A stretch of 64,000 nucleotides of DNA, taken from assembly GCF_013166595.1 (NCBI RefSeq), contig NZ_JABKKG010000004.1, forward strand, positions 1-64,000, read 5' to 3'. The DNA is from Palleniella intestinalis (GTDB taxonomy: Bacteria; Bacteroidota; Bacteroidia; Bacteroidales; Bacteroidaceae). This document shows, piece after piece, positions 57,338 through 64,000 of this stretch. The position numbers and the translations under genes were made by a program. The notes below the pieces were generated by a model. It ran no database searches. It was not told where the DNA came from and saw only the letters and a list, made by a program, of their open reading frames with translations. The stretch's first letter is position 1. Every line of letters begins with the position of its first letter.

Positions 57338-57439
57338 TTACAGACCATAGCAGCTTGTCACACCAATCGAGGTGCCTATCGCCGTAAGAATGGCGACAAT
57401 AAGCTGGATAATGTATTTCACGGTTTCTTTTTTAGTCAT
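57338..57439 (-). CDS. Smalltalk-family small membrane protein
   Basis: A 33-residue frame read from ATG at 57439: it begins MTKKETVKYIIQLIVAIL, continues with a hydrophobic stretch rich in Ile, Ala and Thr, and ends VTSCYGL. This fits the very small smalltalk proteins of Bacteroidales, which have a Lys-rich start, one membrane helix and a TSC near the end. These are typically found after HU-like genes, as here (98 bases downstream of one). Function unknown. It is too short for usual gene finders. Confidence 0.8.
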   Translation of the reverse strand: MTKKETVKYIIQLIVAILTAIGTSIGVTSCYGL

Positions 57440-57537
57440 GTTTTTAGGTTTTAGGTTGATGGTTTTAGGTAAAAAAGAGGAAAAAGGGTGCGCCCTCCCC
57501 GATTCCAAAACGGGAAAAGAGGGGAAGGCGCAAAGTG

Positions 57538-57987
57538 TCAGGCAGCAGACTCCTTGACAATGTTCTCAGGAACCCTGGTACACTTGGTGCCATAGGTGAG
57601 AACGGAGATCACCTTGCCGGAAGCGGTGTCCTTCTGCTTTGTCGGGAGGAAAAGCACCCTGGTGCCCACAATGTTCTTCTGGACAGAGAACTCCTCAAGG
57701 CTTTCGGCACCCTTGCTGCGGAGTGACATCTTGAAAGTGCCGAGACCGTCGAGTTTCACGGCATAGGAATTCTGGAGCTGGGTCTTTATCTCATAGATGA
57801 GTGCCTCTATGCAGCCCTTGACATCCGACTTGGTGAGGGAACATTTCTCCTCTATGCGCTCGGCAATCTTGTCCGTGGACACTGTGTTTACGATGACGGC
57901 ATTGGCGTACCACTTGTTGTTCGCAGGGTCTACACGACCGTCTGAATACTTGCGTTCGATTTTCTTGACTTTGTAAAGTACTGGCAT
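57538..57987 (-). CDS. HU-like DNA-binding protein (HU-HIG type)
   Basis: The 149-residue protein resembles HU/IHF with a Bacteroidetes-type extension. Residues about 33-125 match HU-HIG: VSTDKIAERIEEKCSLTKSD, VKGCIEALIYEI and VKLDGLGTFKMSLRSKGAES. The tail (TYGTKCTRVPENIV) is extra. Such proteins are found in Bacteroidales next to smalltalk and cell-wall hydrolase genes, as here; their biological role is not known. It follows the M15 gene, with array (j) in between. Confidence 0.88.
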   Translation of the reverse strand: MPVLYKVKKIERKYSDGRVDPANNKWYANAVIVNTVSTDKIAERIEEKCSLTKSDVKGCIEALIYEIKTQLQNSYAVKLDGLGTFKMSLRSKGAESLEEFSVQKNIVGTRVLFLPTKQKDTASGKVISVLTYGTKCTRVPENIVKESAA

Positions 57988-58040
57988 AATAAATTAAATG
58001 TGTTTGTGTTGTTAGAAAAATAAGGTTAATTAAAAAAAAA

Positions 58041-58134
58041 ACAGTATTGACAATTGTGTCGGTAATGACAGTATTGTCGGGTCGGTTGGGTCGGTCAATA
58101 TTGTCAATAATGACATTACTGACATTACTGTCGG
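58041..58134. repeat. 9-bp-unit array (j), before the HU-like gene
   Basis: About ten units filling the gap between the M15 gene and the HU-like gene, 53 bases before the latter. One unit is replaced by a GT-rich stretch (GGGTCGGTTGGGTCGG). Confidence 0.8.
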
Positions 58135-58145
58135 AATTCCCGACC

Positions 58146-58655
58146 CTACCCCACCTTCCGCAGCGCCTTGGCGGAATTGTCAGGCATCTCGTAGTGCATG
58201 AAATGCTGGCGGCGCAGACGCTCGATGCTGTACGAGACATGTATCCACTGGGCATTGTCCCTCCTGCGGCACTCATAGATGAGCTGGTCATAAGGCAGCG
58301 TTTGGCGGATGAAGTCAAACATCTTCTTCCCCACCTCCGCATTAGGGACAAAGATGTCGGCAGCCTCGCCGTAAAGGTGCTGTGAGAACTCCGCCCCGCC
58401 CACAGCCTCGTTGACCTTCTTGGAACGATAGGCGCTCGTGATGCGCAGCACACCGAACCTGCGCCTCAGAGGTTCAAGGACATTCTCGCAGAGCAGCCGC
58501 AGATTGACCACCGCAAGCTCCGTGGGCTTGTTGTCCCACCCATGGCGTATCGCCGTGGCAGAACGGCTCATCTCCGTAATGGTGAAATGCTCAGTGAGCT
58601 TCTCGCGCTCCGGCTCTCTGACCGGGAAAGGGTTCATCATGATTGTGTTTTCCAT
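58146..58655 (-). CDS. Peptidase M15-type cell-wall hydrolase
   Basis: The 169-residue protein is an M15_3-type D-Ala-D-Ala-cleaving peptidase, like those in phage and mobile islands. Zinc ligands are visible in EFSQHLYGEAADI (His and Asp) and WIHVS (His), with ITSAYRSKKVNEAVGG before them. No signal peptide is seen. The start at 58655 (MENTIMMNPFPV) is chosen over an upstream frame that runs into repeat DNA; the ATG five codons later is also possible. Confidence 0.88.
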   Translation of the reverse strand: MENTIMMNPFPVREPEREKLTEHFTITEMSRSATAIRHGWDNKPTELAVVNLRLLCENVLEPLRRRFGVLRITSAYRSKKVNEAVGGAEFSQHLYGEAADIFVPNAEVGKKMFDFIRQTLPYDQLIYECRRRDNAQWIHVSYSIERLRRQHFMHYEMPDNSAKALRKVG

Positions 58656-58794
58656 AGTAAAAAGAATGATTGTTAGGTTTTTCAATGATTGTTCAAGTGC
58701 TTGTTTTGTTTTGACGATGCAAAGGTACAACATTCTGCAAGCGATTCCAAATTTTATGGGGGTATGAATGGGGGTATCATGCCCAAAGCCTTAC

Positions 58795-58863
58795 GGTCAG
58801 TGCTGAAAATACGGTCAGTTTTGTCAGTAATGTCATTATTGACACAATTGTCAGTACTGTCGT
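58795..58863. repeat. 9-bp-unit array (k), before the M15 gene
   Basis: About seven units (GGTCAGTTTTGTCAGTAATG and onward), starting 5 bases after the stop of the next gene and 139 bases before the M15 start. Confidence 0.75.
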
Positions 58864-58868
58864 TGCCG

Positions 58869-59237
58869 TTATCTGACAATCCCCTCCCAGAACCGCTCCA
58901 GCCCTTCCCTGCCGCCGGCCGAAGCCGCCGACTCCATCCTGCTGACAAGGCTCGCCCTGCGAACCCCTTTCCTGCCCTCTGCACGGAACGCCTTGGAAGA
59001 AGGGTTGCGAGGAGGGACCAGACCGAAAACCTTGAACACACGCCCCACAAGATACGTGAACGTGGCATAGCTCCCGTCCGCCATCACTATCCCGCAATGG
59101 TAGTAGACCTCATGAAGCAGTTCCAGAAGGTCCCTCTTCGTGCCCCTCCACTGCAAACCGTCCTTCTCCTGCATTGACAGCAGAAGCTTCACTTTCTCCG
59201 TCATCTCCACGATGACCATACGTCGTAATTCCTTCAT
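58869..59237 (-). CDS. Small protein with RteC-like C-terminal look, unassigned
   Basis: I cannot give this 122-residue protein a firm family. GTKRDLLELLHEVYYHCGIV, then FTYLVGRVFKVFG and NPSSKAFRAEGRKGV, recall the C-terminal region of RteC-type proteins of Bacteroides mobile elements (a short helix, a turn and a basic stretch). The tail is Arg/Gly-rich. It leads the module 58869, M15, HU-like, smalltalk, all on the minus strand. Upstream (59388-59400) a CACTATAATAGTG palindrome may be an operator. Confidence 0.6.
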   Translation of the reverse strand: MKELRRMVIVEMTEKVKLLLSMQEKDGLQWRGTKRDLLELLHEVYYHCGIVMADGSYATFTYLVGRVFKVFGLVPPRNPSSKAFRAEGRKGVRRASLVSRMESAASAGGREGLERFWEGIVR

Positions 59238-59575
59238 TGTTCTTTGTTTATTCGCCCCGCCGTCACGCGACAGGGCACTGTTCTTACTCTCAGCGGCAAC
59301 CCATCGGTCTGCACTTCTCTATTATATATATTACAGCTATATATCACAGCCAAGACAGACCATCCCACTGTTTCGGCTGCGAAATTACACTATAATAGTG
59401 AACAATAAGTTCACTCACTCCATTTTCTTGGTTAAAAAACATTATATATTAAATAATTTTCAGTTAATGTTTCCATATAGGCAATGTCTCGTTCCACTGA
59501 AACCGCAAAATGTCTGATTGCCTTGGTTTGTGTCTTTTTCCGGTTCTTGCATGATTTCCAACAGCTACTTATGCC
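59238..59575. other. Intergenic region, no gene seen
   Basis: AT-rich, between divergent transcription units. The only distinct features are the CACTATAATAGTG palindrome at 59388-59400 and, on the minus strand, a TAATTTCG that could be a weak -7 element. Confidence 0.5.
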
Positions 59576-59979
59576 AAAAGGTTACGCTTCACTCGCATTT
59601 CCATTACCTTTTGGACGGTGAAGGGTAGGCTTTTGCATGGTTGTTGGTAACCTTTTGCAGCACGGAATGTGTGGATAAGTCACGAAAAAGCGTGGAAAAG
59701 CCGGGATAAATGGTGGAAAAGATGTGAAAAGCGATGTGGAAAAGGCGTGGGTTATCAACAGCGGCTTTTCTTTCAAAAGTAGGGGACGGTGGAGTGGGGA
59801 TAACTCGCGAAGTTATGATTGTACTTTCCACAGGTTATTGTCAGCAGGGCGGCGGAAGCTAAAGTGCTGAGAGTAAGGGAGGAATGATGGGGTGGAAGAG
59901 GGTTTTCCACAGTTTCCACGGTATATAATAATCATTATAGTATTCTTTTTAAAATAATAAAAGGAATATATATATTGAT

Positions 59980-60111
59980 GGTCAGTGCTGACAATTGCGT
60001 CAATGCTGTCAGTATTGTCAGTGTTATCAGTATTGTCAATCGTGTCAGTACTGTCAGTTTTGTCAAGTCGGTCAATACTGTCATTACTGACACAACTGAC
60101 AATATTGTCAG
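59980..60111. repeat. 9-bp-unit array (l), before the cobalamin riboswitch
   Basis: About 14 units in block B, four more than in block A, so the array has grown or shrunk since the duplication while its flanks stayed alike. Confidence 0.8.
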
Positions 60112-60131
60112 AAAAAAAATCTCCCCAAAAA

Positions 60132-60163
60132 TTTGGAATTCTTTGTGAAAAGCATTAACTTTG
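60132..60163 (+). promoter_or_regulatory. Promoter of the cobalamin-uptake transcript
   Basis: TTTG (60132-60135), a 20-base spacer and TAACTTTG (60156-60163), identical to the mutS promoter. Transcription would start near 60170, exactly where the riboswitch begins. Confidence 0.8.
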
Positions 60164-60170
60164 CAACCGC

Positions 60171-60371
60171 AATTGGTTCTCCGCATCCGCAAGGGTGACG
60201 GGGCTAAGATGGGAACGCGGTGAGATTCCGCGACATTACCCGATGCTGTGAGTCCTTTCTTTCAAGGGCAGCCACCAATCGCCACTGGACCGCCAACGGA
60301 AACTCTGTTGGCAATTTGTCCGGGAAGGCGGGCTGCCTCGTAACAAGGATAAAGTCAGAAGACCTGCCAAT
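60171..60371 (+). promoter_or_regulatory. Cobalamin (B12) riboswitch
   Basis: The leader has the conserved parts of the adenosylcobalamin aptamer: GCGGTGAGATTCCGCGACAT (around 60217-60236), GCTGTGAGTCC, GCCACTGG, GGGAAGGCGGGCTGCC and the B12 box AAGTCAGAAGACCTGCC (60354-60369). ATTGG at the 5' end can pair with CCAAT after the box to close the aptamer. It would lower expression of the receptor behind it when B12 is plentiful. Confidence 0.93.
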
Positions 60372-60402
60372 CTTGCCAATAGTAACAAGTGCCCACGGGA
60401 TT

Positions 60403-62406
60403 ATGGACACGGAAAAAACAAATCTTATCATGACCTATGACAGAAGGGCCTTGCGGCTCATCATGTTCGTCTGCACCATACTCATCTCATGCCCGTACTG
60501 TCATAATGTGCAGGCGCAGGACTCCTTTCCTCCGTCCGCCGACGGCAATGGGGGAGGGTGGCAGGACACTATCGCCACGGTCAACGTGTATGGCAGACGG
60601 CCGCTTGCCACGCGCCAGACACTCGCCGGAAAGGAGCTGCAGGCTCTCTCGGCGACAAGCATTGCCGACGCCCTGAAGTATTTTGCCGGTGTGCAGATAA
60701 AGGACTATGGAGGACTGGGCGGCATGAAGACCGTCAACGTGCGTTCCTTGGGCGCGCAGCATGTGGGCATCTACATCGACGGCATACGTGTCACCAACGC
60801 GCAGAACGGCACCGTGGACCTCGGGAAGTTCTCCCTCTCGACAATGGAGACCGTGGAGCTCTACAACGGCAACAAGCTCGATGACTGCCAGTCGGCATCG
60901 GAATATGCGTCAGGGGCGACTGTCTACCTCCGCACACGCCGTCCGCAGAAGGACTCTCTCTCGGCACAGCTGAGGACAGGGTCGTTCGGGACATGGATGG
61001 CTAAAGTCAATCTGCAGGCAAAGCGGCGAGGGTGGGCAGGCTTCATCGACGTAGAGGGCTTGACCACAAAGGGCGACTATCCGTTCCGCTACAAGTCGGA
61101 ATATGAGGACACCATCGGCCGGCGCAAGAACTCCGACATAAAGTATGGTAGGGTAGAGGGCGCACTGTTCAATGGCGGTTTTTCCTCGCATGTCTATTAC
61201 TACTATTCCGAGCGAGGCTGCCCGGGAGGGATAGTGCGCAGGCTCTCTGACAAGTACACCAATGTCGGCAGGGAATGGGACGGCGACTTCTTCATACAGT
61301 CGGCTTACTCACGGCAGTTCGGCAGCCACCGCATAAAGGTCAATGCTAAGTATGCCAACGAGTACCTGCACTACTGCACGGACTATCCCGAGAACCAGAA
61401 CACTGCCCGCGTCGACAACCATTATCGTCAGGAGGACCTCTATGGCGCTGCCTGCTACAGTTGGCAGCCGTGGCAATGGCTCACGCTGAGCACAAGCTAC
61501 GACATACGCTATTCGAAGCTGCATGCCGACCTGAAGTATTTCGACACTGTCCACCGCACTGACCAAAAGCAGGTTATTGCGCTGCAGACTGACTGGAAAG
61601 GTATACGTTTTGCAGCGTCCCTGCTTCATCAGCATTACAAGGACCACACACGCACCCATGCCGGTGCGGCAGACCCGCTTGACAAGTTCACTCCTGCCGT
61701 ATCGCTCGCTTATTCGTTCCGCGGACTGACCATGAGGGCGTGGTATAAGAAAATCTTCCGCGTGCCGACGCTCAATGACCTCTACTATACGCAGACGGGC
61801 AACCGCAACCTGAAACCTGAGTACACGAAGCAGTGGAACATCGGTGCGGAATGGCGGCATGCCACACGCCTGTGGACATTCTCCGTGCAGGCTGACGGCT
61901 ACATCAACAGGATTGAGAACCGCATCGTCTGCTTGCCGCTGAAAGGCACTTACACATGGTCGATGATGAACTACGGCTACACATTCTGCCGCGGACTGAA
62001 CGCCACAGGCAACGCACGCCTGAACCTCCGTGACTGGAGCTTCTCGCTGCTCACCTCCCTGACATGGCAGCGTGACCTTGACCGCACGGACGCTGAGAGT
62101 GAGACCTATGACAAGCCGATATGCTATTCGCCGACCTTGTCCTACGGACTGACGGGCATCATCGGGTGGCGCAATCTCTCGCTGACGGTCTCTGACCTCC
62201 ATGTGTCGGAGCGCATGTGGTCATACGCTGACCAGGAGGATGTGCTCAAGCCGTACAACAACATTGACCTGAAGCTCTCCTGCACATGGCGCAACTATGG
62301 CATGACGCTCGAGGTGAATGACCTACTGGACGAGCAGTATGAGCACATCCCGCGCTATCCCATGCCGGGACGCAACTACCGCCTGACGGTCAGCTTCTCG
62401 CTGTGA
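60403..62406 (+). CDS. btuB: BtuB-like TonB-dependent cobalamin receptor
   Basis: This roughly 667-residue outer-membrane protein follows a cobalamin riboswitch, so it most likely imports B12 or another corrinoid. It has a signal peptide (cut near NVQAQ), a TonB-box region (DTIATVNVYGRRPLA), a plug (IADALKYFAGVQIKDYGGLG, then VRSLGAQHVGIYIDGIRV) and a barrel ending RNYRLTVSFSL. The start at 60403 is taken; an ATG at 60430 (MTYDRRALRLIMF) gives a more usual signal peptide. Codons further up lie in the riboswitch and are not coding. The BtuG-like gene follows after array (m). Confidence 0.92.
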   Translation: MDTEKTNLIMTYDRRALRLIMFVCTILISCPYCHNVQAQDSFPPSADGNGGGWQDTIATVNVYGRRPLATRQTLAGKELQALSATSIADALKYFAGVQIKDYGGLGGMKTVNVRSLGAQHVGIYIDGIRVTNAQNGTVDLGKFSLSTMETVELYNGNKLDDCQSASEYASGATVYLRTRRPQKDSLSAQLRTGSFGTWMAKVNLQAKRRGWAGFIDVEGLTTKGDYPFRYKSEYEDTIGRRKNSDIKYGRVEGALFNGGFSSHVYYYYSERGCPGGIVRRLSDKYTNVGREWDGDFFIQSAYSRQFGSHRIKVNAKYANEYLHYCTDYPENQNTARVDNHYRQEDLYGAACYSWQPWQWLTLSTSYDIRYSKLHADLKYFDTVHRTDQKQVIALQTDWKGIRFAASLLHQHYKDHTRTHAGAADPLDKFTPAVSLAYSFRGLTMRAWYKKIFRVPTLNDLYYTQTGNRNLKPEYTKQWNIGAEWRHATRLWTFSVQADGYINRIENRIVCLPLKGTYTWSMMNYGYTFCRGLNATGNARLNLRDWSFSLLTSLTWQRDLDRTDAESETYDKPICYSPTLSYGLTGIIGWRNLSLTVSDLHVSERMWSYADQEDVLKPYNNIDLKLSCTWRNYGMTLEVNDLLDEQYEHIPRYPMPGRNYRLTVSFSL

Positions 62407-62416
62407 TCATTAATAA

Positions 62417-62493
62417 TGTCAGTATTGACAATTATGTCAGTACTGTCAGTTACGTCAATATTGTCATTACTGACACAACTGACAATATTGTCG
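62417..62493. repeat. 9-bp-unit array (m), between btuB and the BtuG-like gene
   Basis: About eight units starting 10 bases after btuB and ending 25 bases before the next start codon. Confidence 0.8.
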
Positions 62494-62518
62494 GAAAAAA
62501 ATAAAAAAACAACCACCA

Positions 62519-63769
62519 ATGAAAACAACCCTCACAACCCTCCTCCTTGCCCTCCTCGCCCTTACGGCCTCGGCACAGGAGAAAATCATCCTCCTCAACG
62601 AAGGCAGCTGGCAGTCCGACAATGCGCGCCTGACCTATTTCGAGGACGGCCGCATAGTAAGCAACAAATGGTTCCGCGACGTGAACGGCCGTAAGATAGG
62701 CGACACGCCGACCGACATCATACAAATCAATGACAATCTCATCGCCATTGCCGTCAACTGGTCAAACATCGTGCAGTTCATCACCCCTGAAGGCAAGGCG
62801 GTGGCAGCCACGGAGGATGTGCCAAACAACAGGAAACTGGCAACCGACGGACGGTATGTTTACGTGACAAGCTACGCCCACGAATGCGGAGCGATGACCT
62901 TCACAAAGGGCTATGTGGCAAAGATTGACACCGAGACCTTCAAGGTCGTGGCAGCCACGGAGGTGGGCTATGAACCGGAAGGCATAGCCTGTTATGACGG
63001 ACACCTCTTTGTTGCCAACTCCGGCGGCTACGCCTTCCAGGAGGGACACGACTACGAGAGGACGGTGAGCATAATCGATGCCGCGACAATGAAGGTCGTG
63101 AGGACCATAGACACCGGAGTGATAAACCTTTATGGCAAGATGTCGCAGAGCGGAAAGTTCCTTATGATAAGCTCTCCCGGCGACTACTACGAGAACCCGG
63201 CACGCAGCATCGTCTTCGACTGCCGCAAGGCTCTCGACGGCGAGGCAAACTGCTTCACGGTGCTACCGTTCCCTGCCACCTATAGCACGGCGACAAGGGA
63301 AGGCACGTTCCTCTGCATAGGCTCATCCTATTCATATCTCACAGGCGGCTATGAGTTCTCCCACCACACCATCAACCCTTCCGAGGTCATGGCGTCAGGA
63401 GGGACAAGCGGAGTGGGGGAGGAGTTCCCCGGCACCGTGGCAAGGGACATTGAGGCATTTGCGCAGCCTTACGCGCTGTATATGAACCCATACACAGGCT
63501 ATATTTACGCTACCGATGCCGGAGGCTATGTCTCCGGAGGAAAGATGATGCAGTGGGACAGCAACGGCAAGCGTCTCGGCGAACATAGCGTGTACATCAA
63601 TCCCGGACATTTCCTCGCCCTTCCGCCTGACGGCAAGTTTACGGGAATCACGGAGGTTGCCGCCCCAAGGTCTGACGGCGCTTTCTACGACCTCAGCGGC
63701 AGGCGTGTCACCAACCCTCTCTCCGGCGGTATCTACATAAAGGACGGCAGGAAGATAATCAAGAAGTAA
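62519..63769 (+). CDS. BtuG-like secreted beta-propeller, probable B12-binding protein
   Basis: The 416-residue protein is a YncE/DUF5074-type propeller: KIILLNEGSWQSDNARLTYF, VGYEPEGIACYDGHLFVANS and RTVSIIDAATMKVVRTIDTG are typical blades. In Bacteroides the surface protein BtuG has this fold, binds B12 very tightly and hands it to BtuB. Position directly after btuB and the riboswitch makes that role likely. Unlike BtuG it has a signal-peptidase-I signal (LTASAQ) with no lipobox cysteine, and ends YDLSGRRVTNPLSGGIYIKD, the C-terminal tag seen on other exported proteins here. It may reach the surface by a different route. Confidence 0.82.
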   Translation: MKTTLTTLLLALLALTASAQEKIILLNEGSWQSDNARLTYFEDGRIVSNKWFRDVNGRKIGDTPTDIIQINDNLIAIAVNWSNIVQFITPEGKAVAATEDVPNNRKLATDGRYVYVTSYAHECGAMTFTKGYVAKIDTETFKVVAATEVGYEPEGIACYDGHLFVANSGGYAFQEGHDYERTVSIIDAATMKVVRTIDTGVINLYGKMSQSGKFLMISSPGDYYENPARSIVFDCRKALDGEANCFTVLPFPATYSTATREGTFLCIGSSYSYLTGGYEFSHHTINPSEVMASGGTSGVGEEFPGTVARDIEAFAQPYALYMNPYTGYIYATDAGGYVSGGKMMQWDSNGKRLGEHSVYINPGHFLALPPDGKFTGITEVAAPRSDGAFYDLSGRRVTNPLSGGIYIKDGRKIIKK

Positions 63770-63974
63770 GTTTTTTAATTATGTTATGTGGATGATTTGC
63801 GACGCATATCCTTCCGCGCCCCATGGTGTGGAAAGATATGCCCAAATCTCCTTTTATCCCTGTAAAAGCAAAAGCCATGAGAAAACTGTTCACTATCATC
63901 AGCATCTACATCAAGAATGTGAAGAGGGTTATATTCCGGAAATAATACTTTTATATAAACAAAAACAAAAATCA

Positions 63975-64000
63975 ATGAGAAGAATCTTTACTTCCCTGCT
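63975..64000 (+). CDS. Start of a further exported protein (cut by the window edge)
   Basis: ATG at 63975 begins MRRIFTSL, which looks like the start of a signal peptide. Only eight codons are present. The 205 bases before it show no gene apart from a 22-codon frame at 63877-63945 that I do not trust. Confidence 0.4.

Larger units (their letters stand above)
59576..60164. repeat. Duplicated intergenic block B (DnaA-box-rich), before the cobalamin riboswitch
   Basis: Counterpart of block A (46194-46754), with the same parts in the same order: GGTAACC repeats (59576-59665), a DnaA-box-like cluster with exact TGTGGATAA at 59670-59678 and TTATCAACA at 59752-59760, an AT-rich tract (59925-59975), a 9-bp-unit array and a promoter. 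Outside the array the copies line up with few gaps. Confidence 0.8.

Noticed and set aside
60220..60402. N-terminal extension of the BtuB-like receptor
   Set aside because: These codons overlap the cobalamin riboswitch aptamer and precede a normal signal peptide.
63877..63945. 22-codon frame starting MRKLFTIISIYIKN
   Set aside because: Too short and basic, and no homology seen. It could be a leader peptide, but nothing supports translation.

Overview
The window is from a Bacteroidales bacterium, most likely a member of the Prevotellaceae. The evidence is a 16S rRNA gene with Bacteroidetes features, SusC/SusD outer-membrane pairs, type V (FimA/Mfa1-type) pili, a hybrid two-component regulator, promoters of the Bacteroidetes -33 TTTG / -7 TAnnTTTG type, and secreted proteins ending in a Prevotella-like C-terminal tag. 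The gene set points to a plant-fibre-fed gut or rumen anaerobe that uses pectin, L-rhamnose and fructan.

Layout. 1-1550: 16S rRNA (minus), promoter near 1811-1841. 2467-6453: a secreted pectin methylesterase/pectate lyase fusion. 6699-8290: a HipBA toxin-antitoxin pair, then a structured non-coding element. 9160-19195: a pectin locus (unknown secreted protein, SusD, SusC, second pectate lyase). 19269-22395: pyruvate formate-lyase and its activase. 23019-34684: a type V pilus operon read leftwards, ending in a thioredoxin-like gene. 35428-36741: NhaD antiporter. 36912-37609: a VapBC-like pair. 37913-43145: L-rhamnose catabolism (kinase, isomerase, MFS porter, aldolase), followed by a GH2-like glycosidase. 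46821-50107: mutS and tag. 50232-57202: a fructan locus (BT1754-like hybrid sensor, GH32, MFS porter, fructokinase). 57338-59237: a smalltalk / HU-like / peptidase M15 / small-protein module. 60171-63769: a cobalamin riboswitch, a BtuB-like TonB receptor and a BtuG-like beta-propeller.

The genes fit together: pectin lyases and the esterase open the pectin backbone, the rha genes burn the rhamnose released from rhamnogalacturonan, the fru genes burn fructan, pyruvate formate-lyase handles fermentation, and B12 uptake supplies a cofactor.

The least explained feature is in the non-coding DNA. Twelve intergenic regions carry arrays of a degenerate 9-bp unit (TGTCAGTAC-like) that fold back on themselves, all on the leader side of a gene and none between convergent genes. 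A second family (GGTAACCTTTTGC-like) occurs five times. A third is a 32-bp perfect inverted repeat present twice with compensatory changes, plus one decayed copy. A roughly 570-bp block rich in DnaA-box-like 9-mers, carrying an array and a promoter, is present twice: before mutS and before the cobalamin riboswitch. No insertion sequence, CRISPR array or tRNA was recognised.
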